A stretch of DNA of 64,000 nucleotides from Macrobrachium rosenbergii (GCF_040412425.1 NC_089782.1:21226622-21290621); one strand, 5' to 3'. Counted from the stretch's first letter, positions 16,105 to 28,728 are shown. Translations and numbers: made by a program. The notes: generated by a model from the sequence alone, not told the origin.

Positions 16105-16442
16105 TTGTGTCATAATGGAATGGAATGGAATATAGAATGTTGGCCCAAGGCCAAGCGCTGGGACCTATGAGGTCATTCAGCGCTGAAAGGGAAATTGTTA
16201 GTCCAAAGGTCTGAAAGGTGTAACAGGAGGGAAACCTCTCAGTTGCACGATGAAACAATTGTAATGAGAGGGTGGAAAGTAAGATGGAAGAAAGAGACTA
16301 TGAACATAGGTACAGTAAAAGGAATGAAAAGGATTGCAGGTAGGGGTCGAAGGAACGCTGCAAAGAACCTTAAGTAATGCCTACAGTGCACCGCATGAGG
16401 TGCACTGACGGCACTACCCACCTATGCGGTTGTGTCATAATG
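16105..16442 (+). mobile_element. Short retroposed element with 13-bp TSD
   Basis: A 312-bp body (16118-16429) is flanked by identical 13-bp direct repeats TTGTGTCATAATG (16105-16117 and 16430-16442). This is a target-site duplication of the length made by LINE machinery. One end is a GGAAT repeat. Next to it is a dyad (AGCGCTGGGACCT / AGGTCATTCAGCGCT), and the other end has a GTGCACCGCATGAGGTGCAC palindrome. No tRNA box A/B was identified. The wording matches a repeat I associate with decapods. Orientation is assigned only by the position of the GGAAT repeat and may be reversed. The short frames over it are not genes. Confidence 0.8.
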
Positions 16443-18930
16443 TAATCCATTGACGGTTCACATTCTTCTGGTTTTCTTTTTTATACAGTCCCACTCTGTA
16501 TATATCCCTTTTTCAACCATACTCACTTGAGATTTTGGTTAATATGATATATCTCTGTGCGTGTACATTAAAATAGATATCTTCAGGAACTATACGCTTT
16601 ACCCACACGAGATCATAACCTAAAAATAACTTCTTTTTCGATATCATCGCCTCTCCGTCCTTATGGAAACTATAGCAACTGGTGAGAAAAGATGAGGAAA
16701 ACGAAATACCATCTTCAGACTTTAGAGAATCCGTATATTTGTTTAGGTAAAAGACCGTATCACCAGAACTACCTGGAAATCCACACCTGAGGACAGCTAC
16801 TGAACGACTCGGCACTTTATTCTCCTCATTCCTCTACGACAACATCGTATCATTACCCTGAAAAAGAGATCTCTCCTCAGTCATCATTAACAATTACTCC
16901 GTTACATCACGGGGATTAAATTATACTCGTGCTTCAGGGAACTCATTGCTTCGTTTGATGTTCGTCTTTAGTCTTTAATTGATTAGCTTCAAATAGTGAT
17001 TTTCATTCGACTGTAGGATGGATCAGTTCCCGGTAGGCTTTTTGTTTCATGCATTAGTACACAAGGAAGCATTAAAAGAGTAATGGTCGTGTGTCAGCGT
17101 CGGCGATTTGTCCTCACTCAAGATGTAAGTACCCCGATCGAAGGGTATTTCATTTTCCAACAGGTTCCCCCCTCTGTGGAGCATATTATGTGTTCGTTTG
17201 TTCCTCTGAATGTTTATTCGATTTAATGTTGTCATCGGGGTTAATGTCTCTGCGTTCAGTGGTCAATGAAATGAGTTTATGCCCTTTATTTACACAACGC
17301 TTCCATTGTTTAAGTAGAGGTAGTTGTTATCATCCTTTCAACTGTCGCATATACCTCCACTGCAAAACGCTTTGCAATATTTCCTGTATTTATTGTGTAT
17401 CGGGAAAGATTTTATGAATAAAGGTTTTGATCTGAAAATCGATCGTTCATCCTTTCGAGTAACTCTAAGTTCTGGGGTCTGGACTCACAACAAGCTGTTC
17501 TTCAGTGGAATCAAGAATAGTGGTATAGCAACTCATAGATGTCGGCTTTATGACGGCCGCTTTCATTATATAATTGACACATTCAAGAGTAGTAACAAGT
17601 AAGCAACTCAGAGGTATGTACGCCGTGATCACTGGGAATTTATCATTTTTCTAACTTTACAAATCTCCTGGAATCCTAGTAAATTAGACAACGCGAAACA
17701 ATGGACGTCACTGTTTTGACGAAGGATTAACTATTTGTCCTTCCCCTCGGTCAAACTCGAAACCGGAGAGGAGTTGCATCACTTCAGCAAAGCAGCAGCG
17801 CGGCGTCTTGGACCATTCAACGGTGACTCTCATCTTTGTTGACATTGTACCTTTGTGATATTGACGGAGATGAACATCGCCAGAAATGCGAGTTGTCTGG
17901 TCTGCCTAACCTTACCCCTTCCAGCAGGATGCCCCGGTAATCCCCTCCCCTTCACCTTGTTACCCTTGGGGCATGACGGTGTTATTTGCTCTCACAATGG
18001 CCTCTGTCCTCGATGAAGGATTTATAGAGATTCTTAGGTTGCTGAGATCCCTTGTCGGAGTTAAGGTCCGAGATGGATGACATTAACTATATTCATGCAT
18101 TCGTGTGTTGCAGCATTTTTTTTTTTTTAATGTAAAGGCCGATATGATCGGCAACCAAATGCCCTTATCTAGCTAGTTCTTGCTCAAAAGGAGCCAGAAG
18201 ATAAAATGAAAAAGGGCGGGGTTAAACCATGACAATTAGGAGATGCTTGCCTTTTAAAGAATGGAAGGTTGAAGAGTCAGAATAAGGGGAAAAAACCTGT
18301 AATTCTGGGGTTATTTACTTTCCCCGAGTAAATATTAAAAGATGTAGCCTGACTGGTTGTTTAATTGACTGAAGTATCTACGTTGCCGTTTTGAGGCGTC
18401 CTGGTTTATCGCTGGCGCTATAACCTGTTACCTTGCGCCGGCTGGTGACCGGAGAACCAGTGTTTTTAGATCTTGGGAGATGCTGCAGCAATATTTCCTA
18501 GATCACAAAGAAATTAATTTTTTACCTTCTACAATATGGCTTCTGCTATATATATTTGTAGTAATCACTCCTTTTCGGGTCAACAGCATTGACCAGTCAC
18601 CCAACGGAAAATTCAAATATAATTTTGTCCTCATAACATTATCTTATATGAGCCATTTTTCATCGTTTATTATTTTCATTTTAGATTATTATTTTATCGT
18701 GACGTCAGAAAAATCCCAATAAGTCATTAATTAATTACTTTATTATAAGTGTATGCGTATGGATATGAATAATTAATGAAGCACTTAAAATATTTTCGAC
18801 TGTGGTAGCTTTGGATCAACGCGTCCTGTACTTGTTATTAGAGTTTGTGCCTCAGTACATGTTAACGAACCCTTGCCCTGTGGCATAAGAAGTGAAAGGG
18901 TGAGCAGCGTGGAGATGAGTTGAAGTGGTA
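16443..18930. other. No recognisable feature
   Basis: Frames of about 100 residues (16513-16815 minus, 17091-17417 plus, 17324-17602 plus) lack motifs. GC-richer part 17720-18060, poly-T near 18118-18129. I see no repeat family I can name. Confidence 0.5.
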
Positions 18931-18934
18931 GGAA

Positions 18935-19060
18935 AGTTGCCTTAAGTGAAGAGTTTTTGGAGATGGTTTGATCATGTGGAAAGAGCGAACGATGATAGTT
19001 TGGTGAAAAGTGTACAGTTCGGAAAGTGTTAGGAGGAAGGAGTAGAGGGAGACCAAGAAA
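18935..19060 (+). pseudogene. Non-LTR retrotransposon RT C-terminal remnant
   Basis: The reading [25 protein letters not shown], recovered allowing a frame shift, matches the conserved C-terminal block (RWFGHVERM..DRLVK.V...) of crustacean-type LINE ORF2 proteins. [13 protein letters not shown] basic tail follows near 19035-19060. Only about 40 residues remain, and no RT core is present. Directly downstream come a GT run and a tRNA-derived SINE head. This is a dead fragment of the family seen elsewhere in the window. Confidence 0.55.
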
Positions 19061-19081
19061 GTGTGTGTGTGTGTGTATTTT

Positions 19082-19381
<300 letters not shown>

Positions 19382-21221
19382 TATGTACAGTATATATCAA
19401 GTAAAAGTACCGTATATTCTGTATCATTATGCATATTATGTATGCCTCCACATAAACGTAAATGAAGTATCTGTGATATCCCACATTAAAGTTCTGAGGA
19501 AAGTGCAAAGTGAAATCGAAGAACTCAAGATAAAGAACGCGATCATTCATTCATGCCGCTCTGCCGGGGGCATGATAAATACGGCGTCCATAAAGATTGC
19601 ATTGAGAAAGAACATCTCGTCAATTATTCGTCTTTCCCTGGGTCAGTTCACCCGATGCAGTTTTCACTTCCTTCAATTTTAGATCGCCAATAAGGTGTTC
19701 TTTTCTGTACGGATTAAGATTGGATTAACCTGCATTATTTGACCTTTAATGTTGGGTAATAAGTGAGTTAGAGCTTTTGGTGTTTTAATAACGTCGCGTT
19801 TGTTCTAAATGATTATTAAAATCTGTGCCCGAAGGAATATGCCTTTGTAGCTGTGGAAGGGTTGGTCTTTTATGTGTGCAATTTTTAATTAATAGATTGT
19901 TAAGTGTATGTCTCATTAATACTAATTTTTTACATTATATAATGACTCTAACCAAGTGAGAGAGAGAGGGAGAGAGAGCGAGAGGGAAAAAAGTAATAAG
20001 CTATTTATTAATTTTTTTTACCCGTTATGGTTGTAGCTAAATGCTTACAGACCAGTTATCACTTAAAGCCAGCGTGTTAATCCCGTAGGGTTTTTCCCCT
20101 GACCTACTCCATTAGCCTCTCGATCCTCGTTTTCTATGCGTTCTCCCGCCGGGCAAACAGACCAGTTACGCAGAAAGAAAAAAAGTGCTTGCGCGTTCCA
20201 TTTAATTTCCAGAGAGCACAGCAAGCCAGGAAAAGTTTGAATTGGGATTATCTTAGGAAGCGGATGACTTGGGTTTCTTGCGCTCGCATAAAAAGTAAAA
20301 AGGTAACGTTTTGATTTGTGTTATTAACTCCCGTGATTTTTTTTTGCCAGATGTAAAATTTAACTTTAGAATGGAATGCTCATAGTCATCGCCCTTTGTT
20401 CTTTTAATATATAAATTGACCGGCAGTTCACCGGAAACCTCTAATCCATGTAAAGTCCTTTTACTTTATTTACTTTGAATAAAAAAAAGTTTCGTGAAAT
20501 TTCCTTTTTCAGTCGAAGCCAGGATCTTCAACACTTTCCCTCCATCCAGCCATGGGTGAGCGAAAGTGAAATTGCGTTTCTATCTGAATCTACACATGAC
20601 ACATTGTATTTCTAGCAAAACTTTTATTTGCTCTGCGTCTTTCAAAAATATAAGCGCCATTCTGTCACTTGTTTTCTCCGCAGGAAGAAACTTCCCCTCA
20701 AAAAATGAATATATGTAAGCGGGTTGCCCAAGCAAGCTCGTTGATTGACACTCTATTATTAAAAGTTGCCTTGTGTTCCTATTAATGATGCAGGACCTTC
20801 AAGGAGAACTGCAACTGTGAGAGAGAGGACAGACCAAGATTTGCCTGTTTTTTATTTCCTAGGTCCCTTCTTTTTATGACTCTCTTTATCTCTTTGTTTT
20901 TTTTGGGATTATTTGATTCAGTCTTTTAACCTTTACCTGAAATTTGTTCGTGTGAGCAGTATTCTCTCAGAATTCCAACGTCCTTATTTCCATCGCAAGG
21001 ATTCCATTTTTTTTTATATGTGCTGTACCCGCTTAGATACTTATTCATTTGGATAGTTATGTATTTATTAAACTGTCTTTTCAGTTTGCGAATATCTTCA
21101 TGGAACATGCGTCCATTGATTGTTATCTCGACGTAAAGGAAAAAAATTAGGAAAAATAATGGGGCAGTTAGATGATCTGGAAATGGGTTAGAAAACTTGT
21201 GAAGGCAACCGGCCTCATTCC

Positions 21222-21227
<6 letters not shown>
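19382..21227. other. No recognisable feature
   Basis: Contains a short degenerate GA run (19959-19985) and a CpG-richer patch at 20040-20300 without a supported exon. No repeat family recognised. Confidence 0.55.

Positions 21228-21285
<58 letters not shown>
21228..21285. repeat. (GA)n microsatellite
   Basis: GA run of 58 bp. Confidence 0.97.
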
Positions 21286-21287
<2 letters not shown>

Positions 21288-22491
21288 TCTTGACTGCGCC
21301 ATAACATCATTTCCGGTAAATACACTTATTTGGTTGATTATCATTCTTTGCGAGAGAGGAAATCCTCCATCATTACCTTATCCATGCAGGAAATCCCACA
21401 GTAGTCTTGAAATTGAGGTGGTTCACCCTGACTAAAAATGAGAACACCGTTTAAAGAAAAACTCTTCCAGATAAAGTGACCTGTCGGTTTAATACAACTT
21501 TCACTGACATATTTACAATGACATTTTGACCTTTCATGAAAAAGCAGAATTATGACATACCTCTGATGAAAGAGATCATCCGGTGATGCATCCTCGTTAG
21601 GAGATATGCCACTCAGCCTCAGTTAAGCAGTGTAGCAAATCAACCTTCAGGATCATCTCGCTATTTCTGTCAATCATATATTTTCTTCCAAAAGAATGAA
21701 GGAAGTAAAGGATTTTACCCGGCGCCATTGCAATCTTACTCAGGGAATTATTATTGCTGGAATCGCTCTCCTCTCCTCCCAGCTTATTTTGCCTTGATTG
21801 TGTGATTGTTTTCTTCAGTTTTCGTCTCATTGCTTTTCATAAGGTGGTTTACGGCGCCAAACATCTTTCAATAATATGGGTTAAAGAAGGGGGGGTGGGG
21901 TGCCTGTGCCATTAGTTGTGACTGTTGGGTTATCTCAGGCGTCAACTTTTTGCACCTAGGTGACTACATATTATGTTGTCAAACCTTGTGCTGTGCCGTA
22001 GCCTCTTCACTACGGCTCTCCACAGTCTGTAAATGTATTCCCTTTCTTGAGGGGGCACTGACCACATTTTCACAGTCTGTAAATGTATTCCCAATTTCTT
22101 GAATTATTGGGGGTAATTTATTTTATAAATAAATATATATACATTTTATATATATATTTTCATTACATATTGTTATGATTTCTTATTTCCTTATTTATGC
22201 AATATTAATCAAAATATCTTTTATTTGCAATATATATATATATGTGTGTGTGTGTGTTATACTAATTTTCCCTTCAGCTTGGGGCGGAGGGTCGTAGTTT
22301 CAAAGGTCGTTCCCCATCTGGTTCTTGGCAAGGCAATTAGGATAAGGTTACTATCTCCATGCCCTTCACCTTAGGTGTGACCCTCCGTTGTCGACTAACT
22401 ACAAGGTATCTTAATTCCCTATCAAGGTCAAAAGCGGCACAGTGGGTTTTAACAGACTGCGTTGTGTTCCTGCCTCAGTCAGGAATCTTCT
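21286..22491. other. Unrecognised sequence with a short duplication
   Basis: CACAGTCTGTAAATGTATTCCC occurs twice about 50 bp apart (near 22023 and 22072), each followed by TTTCTTGA. A small TA/GT microsatellite lies at 22232-22257. The GC-richer block 22265-22490, just before the Penelope-like element, may be an unnamed repeat. No coding signal. Confidence 0.5.
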
Positions 22492-22651
<160 letters not shown>

Positions 22652-22718
22652 GTGATTAGGCAGCTACTTGTAAATCTTAGCTTAATGATAAATAATATTG
22701 CCAAGACCAGGAAGAACA

Positions 22719-22761
22719 TTCTTTATTATACGAGCTTTCGAGGTATAAAACCTCATCATCA
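22719..22761 (-). repeat. Penelope-like element inverted terminal repeat, left
   Basis: 43 nt exactly reverse-complementary to 24416-24458. On this side, on the minus strand, the base before TGATGA is A instead of C, so the hammerhead-like core is altered. Confidence 0.93.
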
Positions 22762-22763
22762 TT

Positions 22764-22866
22764 TGAGATGTTAAATTCACTTAAGGTTAAATTCACTTTT
22801 AGTTATAACCTAAGTTTTTAGCTCCATTTTTAAACCCTCTAACTTTAAGTGAATTTAACATCTCAA
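22764..22866. repeat. Stem-loop in Penelope-like leader
   Basis: Arm 22764-22788 (starts GAGATGTTAAATTCAC) pairs with 22842-22866 (ends GTGAATTTAACATCTC), 24 of 25 matches, with a loop of about 53 nt. It lies between the inverted terminal copy and the reading frame. It could be a foldback left by truncation or a leader structure. Confidence 0.85.
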
Positions 22867-22880
22867 ATTCTTCCTAATTT

Positions 22881-24159
22881 GTTAAAGAATTATGTTCTTT
22901 CAATTTCAACCAAGATGCTGTAATGGCTAGTTTCGATGTAACCTCTCTTTTCACCAATATCCCACTAAAAGAAACAACCGACATTATTCTTAATAATATA
23001 TGTGAAAACCATTTATCAATGTTTGAACTTAATAAAACAGACTTGCAAAAATTATTGCACTTAGCAACTGTTAATGGTATTTTTACTTTTGATGGTAAAT
23101 TACTCGTATATAATCAAGTAGATGGAATAGCTATGGGAAATTCCCTTGGACCTGTATATGCGGATTGCTTCATGGGTTATTGTGAAAGGATTTGTTTGTC
23201 TGAATGCCCTAGTGCTTTCAAACCCTTGTATTATCGTAGGTATGTAGATGATACTTTCCTTGTGTTTAAGGAATTATCACATGTTGATTTGTTTTTTGAA
23301 TATTTTAATTCTCGTCACCCTAACATTTCTTTTACTTGTGAGACAGAACAGGATAATAAGTTGTAATTTTTAGATGTACAAGTATACAGAAATAGTGGCA
23401 AATTTGTTTATAGGAAAAGTATTTTTACTGGCTTGGGATTGAATTCCTCAGTTTTTCACCAAAGTTGTATAAGATGAATTCAATACGCACTTTGATAAAT
23501 AGAGCCTACAATGTTTGTTTTGATTTTAATTTATTTCATCAAGATATAGTCTTCCTCCAGAATTATTTTTCTGAAAACTCATATCCCATGTTTGTGTCTT
23601 ACAAAGTCCTGAAAAATTTTTTAAATGAAAAGTTTTGTCCTAGACCAGTGTATAGTACTGCTAGTAAAGATGTAAAGTACATTAAATTGCCTTACCTTGG
23701 CCATAGTAGCTATATGGTCCGAAAAAAAGTTACAAGAAATACTTAAGCATTGTTTCCCTGAAATTAGCGTCAGGTTTGTTTTCAATAATCCTTTTACTAT
23801 AAGATCACTTTTGAGGGAGAAGCCTACTCTGCCTGTGGACCTTAATTCCTGTGTCGTTTACTTGTTCACTTGTTCGCGGTGTGGTCTGCGATACGTGGGA
23901 TCCAGTTCCCGCTGGCTCAGACAGAATTTTGGAACACGGAGGTCTTTCTATTAGAACCAGGTTTCCTCTTTCCAAACCACCCTTTTTTGCCATTAGGGAA
24001 CACAGTTTAGCACAGGACCATCCTTTCACTGACCTTGATTTTGAGGTAATGTCCTATTGTTCAAATAGACTGGACCTTCCAATTTCAGAGTCGCTGGTTA
24101 TTAAAAGGATGAAACCGGAATTGAACATCTCGCCTGGTATTCAACTAGCTATCGTGTAA
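22881..24159 (+). pseudogene. Penelope-like RT / GIY-YIG endonuclease, broken
   Basis: The frame opens at about 22881 (VKELCSF...). It gives FDVTSLFTNIPL (about 22929-22964), GIAMGNSLGPVYADCFM (about 23125-23175) and YRRYVDDTFLVF with the catalytic YVDD at 23241-23252. A TAA at 23364-23366 breaks the frame, which then resumes in phase with FLDVQVY. A frame shift near 23460 leads to MNSIRTLINRAYN, another near 23720-23746 leads to the linker, and one near 23925 leads to the C-terminus ending at 24159. The GIY-YIG module appears as VVYLF-TCSRCGL-RYVGSSSR (about 23850-23912), with YVG at 23892-23900 in the YIG position and a paired-cysteine insert typical of Penelope-like elements. RT motifs before FDVTSLF are absent. 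Stop plus three frame shifts: non-functional. Confidence 0.9.
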
Positions 24160-24414
24160 TTTCATAGTAGGTACACAATTGGGTCGTTAAATATTTTACT
24201 TTGTGAGTGGTAATTTGTTTACATTTCACCTTATTTTTATTTTCATATTTTTATGTTTGTGTTCGTTTTTAATTTTTCGTTATTTTGCGTCTCACCCTTT
24301 TAGTTTGTATGTACTATTCGTTTTATATATTTGATTAGTATTTTGCTGATGATTTATTATGACAATTCATTTTATTGTAATTTCATTGATTCTCATCCTT
24401 GTCGTTTTTTCAGC

Positions 24415-24441
24415 CTGATGATGAGGTTTTATACCTCGAAA
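24415..24441 (+). ncRNA. Hammerhead-ribozyme-like core
   Basis: CTGATGA (24415-24421), an unpaired T, then a 4-bp stem GAGG/CCTC (24423-24426 with 24434-24437) closed by TTTTATA, then GAAA (24438-24441). This is the CUGAUGA-stem II-GAAA core of hammerhead ribozymes, at the 3' terminus of a Penelope-like element where such ribozymes are known. I could not find convincing stems I and III or an obvious cleavage site in the immediate flanks, so activity is uncertain. Confidence 0.4.
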
Positions 24442-24456
24442 GCTCGTATAATAAAG

Positions 24457-24458
<2 letters not shown>
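24416..24458 (+). repeat. Penelope-like element inverted terminal repeat, right
   Basis: 43 nt exactly reverse-complementary to 22719-22761. It ends AATAAAGAA directly against the (TA)n tract. Confidence 0.93.
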
Positions 24459-24536
<78 letters not shown>

Positions 24537-24553
24537 GTGTGTGTGTGTGTGTA
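24459..24553. repeat. (TA)n/(GT)n compound microsatellite
   Basis: TA repeats to about 24533, followed by GT repeats. They abut the Penelope-like 3' end. Confidence 0.97.
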
Positions 24554-25145
24554 TTCATGCAAATTATCACTCACCCCTTGACAGCCAGAAATATTTATTC
24601 CTTTCATTTAAATATGCCTACTCCTTTCATCTTCCTTATTCTCATTCTAATATCTTTATCATCTGTTTCGTTAATGCCGGCTCCTTATATTTTCGTCTAT
24701 ATGTGTGTGTTCTTAAGTAATTATCTTCCTGCGTATGTTTTAATGTTTATTTCTCCTCTGCTGTACTTCTGAATCCTCACATTTCCCAATTTTTATCCAG
24801 TCTACAGGAAGTCCTCCCTTTGCTCGTTTTTCCTTTGGCTCTTGGGTCCTCCTTCGTCCCATTATTTTTTATTATCCTTTATTGCCGCGCCCTCTTCTAC
24901 CTGAATTTATTTACTCCTCTTCAAACCCTTTTATGTTCCCTCTTTCACGCCTCCTCCTTCCTTCTCTAGATCCACCCCTTATCCTTCGACTTTTTATGTC
25001 GTTCGCGTAGAAGTGGAGAACGTTTGCCTCGTCTGTTCAACTCTCTGTCTTTATTTCACCTCTCTCTTTATCTTTCTCGTTCATTCATACGTTTGTCTTT
25101 ATTCCTATGTCTCTCGCTTTCTCGGACATACATATGTTTACCTTC
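24554..25145. other. No recognisable feature
   Basis: Pyrimidine-rich on the plus strand, becoming more so towards the TC tract. Frames are pyrimidine-biased artefacts. Confidence 0.6.
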
Positions 25146-25166
25146 CTCTCTCTCTCTCTCTCTCTC

Positions 25167-25250
<84 letters not shown>
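25146..25250. repeat. (TC)n-(TGTC)n-(TC)n compound microsatellite
   Basis: TC run, then about nine TCTG units (25169-25204), then TC to 25250. Confidence 0.97.
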
Positions 25251-25254
<4 letters not shown>

Positions 25255-27581
25255 TCAGTTCTTATTACCTTAGTCTGTCATAATTTACTGCCAAATTAAG
25301 TAAAGGTAGAAAACTGGGTAAATATTTATCGTCACAATTACGTCTATTTTAATTCTGATTTACTTTGTGCTCTAATTTTCTCCCAATCCATTGGTAATAA
25401 CAAATAATTAGGAAAAAATTAGAAAATAATGAAAAAGATGGTTTAACATTCTTCTGAGTTGCACGTCTTTATTGAAGTCGTCCATGGGTCATTTACACCC
25501 GGGTGACTGGGAACAAAAAGAGAGGAGAAAGGAAAACAAATATAAAGAGAAAAATATTTATTCTTCAAAGTCTTCCAAATCTGAGGGTCAAGGCCAAGGA
25601 AAGTTAGGGTGTGGGATTTTTGCGCTCCTCTAAATGTAGTTCCTCTTTAAGTCCAGAATCTTTCTTCTTAAAGCTTTTGTTGATGAAGTTCGCCCCTGGA
25701 AATTTCTCTGACAAAGAGCGAGGGGAGAAAAACTGTCAATCTGAATATATCATAAGGGACTGAAATTTATCCATAATGTTTCTTTACAGACACCAGCTTT
25801 TTAGATTTTTTGTGTATTTGTAAATTTTTGTATAAATGGTTTTGCCAGAATATATATTAGTACGTAAATATCTCTAAAACATGTTCATATTAAAGTTGAC
25901 ATATTGTATTTTCACAAAAAAATTTTTTTATTACGAACGTTTCTTTGACCCTCCAAATGTTTGGAAGAAAGTACTTGGACTACACGTTTTTTACAAACAT
26001 GTCATTATAAAATATTTATAAAAATATTCATTGACGTTTACTGTATGTGCTGAGATATATCCACACCCATAGTTGAATAATAAGATACAGCTTGAGAATT
26101 GTAGCAATTAAATCTCTTGCTGGAAAGAAATTCACTTGCATAAAACTGGTTTAACGACCTGCTGTAATGTACTTATGTTTGTTTCTAGTAATTCTTTCCG
26201 ATTGCCTCTGGTACATCTTGTCAGAAATCCAATAACTCCTCTTCATCAGTTTTCCTGGCGGGGATTCAACAGTCCTCATTTCAATGTTTGCGTGCGGCGT
26301 CGTGTCTGAAGCTAAGTGTATGAATTTCTTCAACTTTCAGTTTCCATCTTAAAACCTTTATTGGGCCGAGTCCAAAGATCCACACTAAACCTCTGATTTC
26401 AACTTAACGACTCACTGCACTTACTGGCCGCCTATGGGCAAGGGCCCGTCCTGGCATAAGGCCTGCATAATTTAATTCAACCAACTAATCCTGAGACCTG
26501 TCTGTGCGATTTTAATATTGCATGTTTACTATTTGCGGTATTTACTATTTCAGTAACCTACAGTCTGTGTCACATCGACTTACCTGCAGTGTATTAATGA
26601 AGTTTCTGCATAAGGAAGTAAGGATACTAATTGAATTTGCAATTTTATCTTTTACTGAAACGAGAAGGGACGCGAGATGAGTCGGTGTCTGTGCTTTGTA
26701 ACGATATGAAATTCTGTTGCTTTAATAACACGAGACGTAGTTCTAGTGATAAGGTAGTAAGGATTTCCATAGTGCATAGTCCTTTGAGAATATTTATGAA
26801 ACCGGCCATTAGGACTGGTGTAGAATTCATAAACACCAAAGGCATTGTCGAAAATACCGACCATGAAATCAGTAAAGATAAAATTTTAGATGATTATGAC
26901 TTGTGCTTCAGAAAGAAAAATAAATGGATTCCAAACTAAGATAGAGTTAAGAAAGTATTTTTAAGAACACATTGTGTTTTAGAGCTTGAATTAGAATGTG
27001 CCGTAGTGAACAAATCATACAGCCGATACCTTGCTTCATTATTTAGAATAAAGAAAGGGGTCGTTTGTAATCTATATAGTATAAAGGTAAAACATCAGCG
27101 CGAATTAAGTTTCCGTTATACAGTTCGGGATTCACACTAAGCTAAATTCTCATGAAATGCTTTCATAACTAAACAACTTGGAATTCTGATTTTCATAAGG
27201 AACGGGGCCAATTATGAAGTACTTATTTTGAAAAAAATTGAAGATACACTCTAGGTTAGTCCACATGATCTGAGAAAATCTATCAAGCAATTCTTGGGGA
27301 AAATAGAGAAAAATTAAATGGAAAAGTATTTATTTTATGTCCTGGGTTGGTCTATTTTCTTTATAATTTTTGTGTTATCATTTGCGTTTCTTTTTTTCTC
27401 CATTATTCACCTTAAAATCCTTATAAGTCCCTATTAGAGTTTTTTCCTAACATCTTTATTTTCCTACTTATCTTCTGCTGCCTCTGCCATCTTTCAGTCC
27501 ACCTCTGCCTAAATCTCTCTATTTTTCTGTTTCACATCGTCTGCCTCCTTTATTGCCTTGTTTTTCTCCTTATTATTTTCT
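25251..27581. other. No recognisable feature
   Basis: A 102-residue plus frame (26631-26939, beginning MNLQFYLLLKREG) has normal composition but no motif I recognise; opposed frames overlap it. Tail 27330-27580 is pyrimidine-rich. No repeat family was identified. Confidence 0.5.
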
Positions 27582-28000
27582 CAGAAAACTATTGTTCCGG
27601 CTTTGTCAGTCCGTCCGCACTTTTTTTGTCCGCACTCTCTGTCCGCACTCTCTGTCCGCACTTTTCTGTCCGCCCTCAGATCTTAAAAACTACTGAGGCT
27701 AGAGGGCTGCAAATTGGTATGATAATCATCCACCTTCCAATCACCAAACATACTAAATTGCAGCCTTCTAGCCTCAGTAGTTATTATTTTATTTAAGGTT
27801 AAAGTTACCCATAATCATGCGTCTGGCAACGATATAGGCCAGGCCACCACCGGGCCGTAGTTAAATTTTCATAGGACGCGGCTCATACAGCATTATACCG
27901 AGACCACCGAAAGATAGATCTGTTTTCGGTGGTCTTGATTATACGACGTACAGAAAACTCGACTGCGCCGAAGAAACTTCGGCGCATTTTTTACTCGTTT
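27582..28000 (+). repeat. Stem-loop-rich interspersed repeat, copy 2
   Basis: Fuller copy of the 9256-9590 repeat in the opposite orientation. In order it has CCGGCTTTGTCAGTCCGTCC, a CTGTCCGCACT motif expanded to about four tandem copies (27620-27665, fewer in copy 1), CCGCCCTCAGATCTTAA, an inverted pair CTACTGAGGCTAGAGGGCTGCAA / TTGCAGCCTTCTAGCCTCAGTAG (about 27689-27711 and 27759-27781), a GGCAACGATATAGGCC block, a hairpin ACCACCGAAA...TTTTCGGTGGT (about 27902-27932) and a hairpin GCGCCGAAG/CTTCGGCGC (27965-27985). No coding capacity. Confidence 0.82.
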
Positions 28001-28533
28001 ATATCATGATTCTGAATTTGGTGTCTTTGATTTTTAGCTTTTAAGTCCCATTCTCCTTTATTTAACCTTTTCTTTTATATACATACTTCTATTTCGTATT
28101 TTTTCTGCTTAAAAACGGCTTTTTATCGCAGGTAGTACGGTTTCCTTGTTACCATTAGAATATTTTTTTCATACGTTCCTCACAGTTTTCGTATCTTTTT
28201 ATATTTTACTTCATTTGGCATCCTTTTCACACTTCCTCTCTCAGTAATTTTCATTTTTCGGATCCTCACCTTCACTGTTTCTTTCTTTACTTTTTCATAT
28301 TCTGTGAGAAAATCTCAGTAGAAACTTTAGAAAGGAATACTAAAACACAGAAAAGTAATTGGGATATAAATAGATAATTTATAAATGGCTGATTAAGTAA
28401 GTTAGTTGAATTAGGAACAAATCAGCAAGCATCACCATAAGAAGATTTATCTGGGAAATTACTATTGATTACTATGGGTCCTCATTCCTTTCCCAGGTTA
28501 CAATTAACATGTCTTTCTCCAGTTTATAAAGAA

Positions 28534-28536
<3 letters not shown>
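28001..28536. other. No recognisable feature
   Basis: T-rich sequence between the interspersed repeat and a series of TC microsatellites. Confidence 0.6.

Positions 28537-28604
<68 letters not shown>
28537..28604. repeat. (TC)n microsatellite
   Basis: TC run of 68 bp, the first of four in 800 bp. Confidence 0.97.
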
Positions 28605-28610
<6 letters not shown>

Positions 28611-28725
28611 AGCACAAATTTTACTTCTTAATATCTTCACACTTATTCATTCCATTATAATTTTCACCTGCTTTAAAGGTTTGATATCCAAGTAAACATA
28701 AAACTTTTTGTTTCCATGGTATTTT

Positions 28726-28728
<3 letters not shown>

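Noticed and set aside
22265..22490. Additional named repeat next to the Penelope-like element
   Set aside because: GC-richer and repeat-like in feel, but there is no second copy in the window and no recognisable boundary.
25146..25250. Possible CRISPR-like or minisatellite array (TGTC units)
   Set aside because: Four-base units without spacers; a plain compound microsatellite, and the genome is animal.
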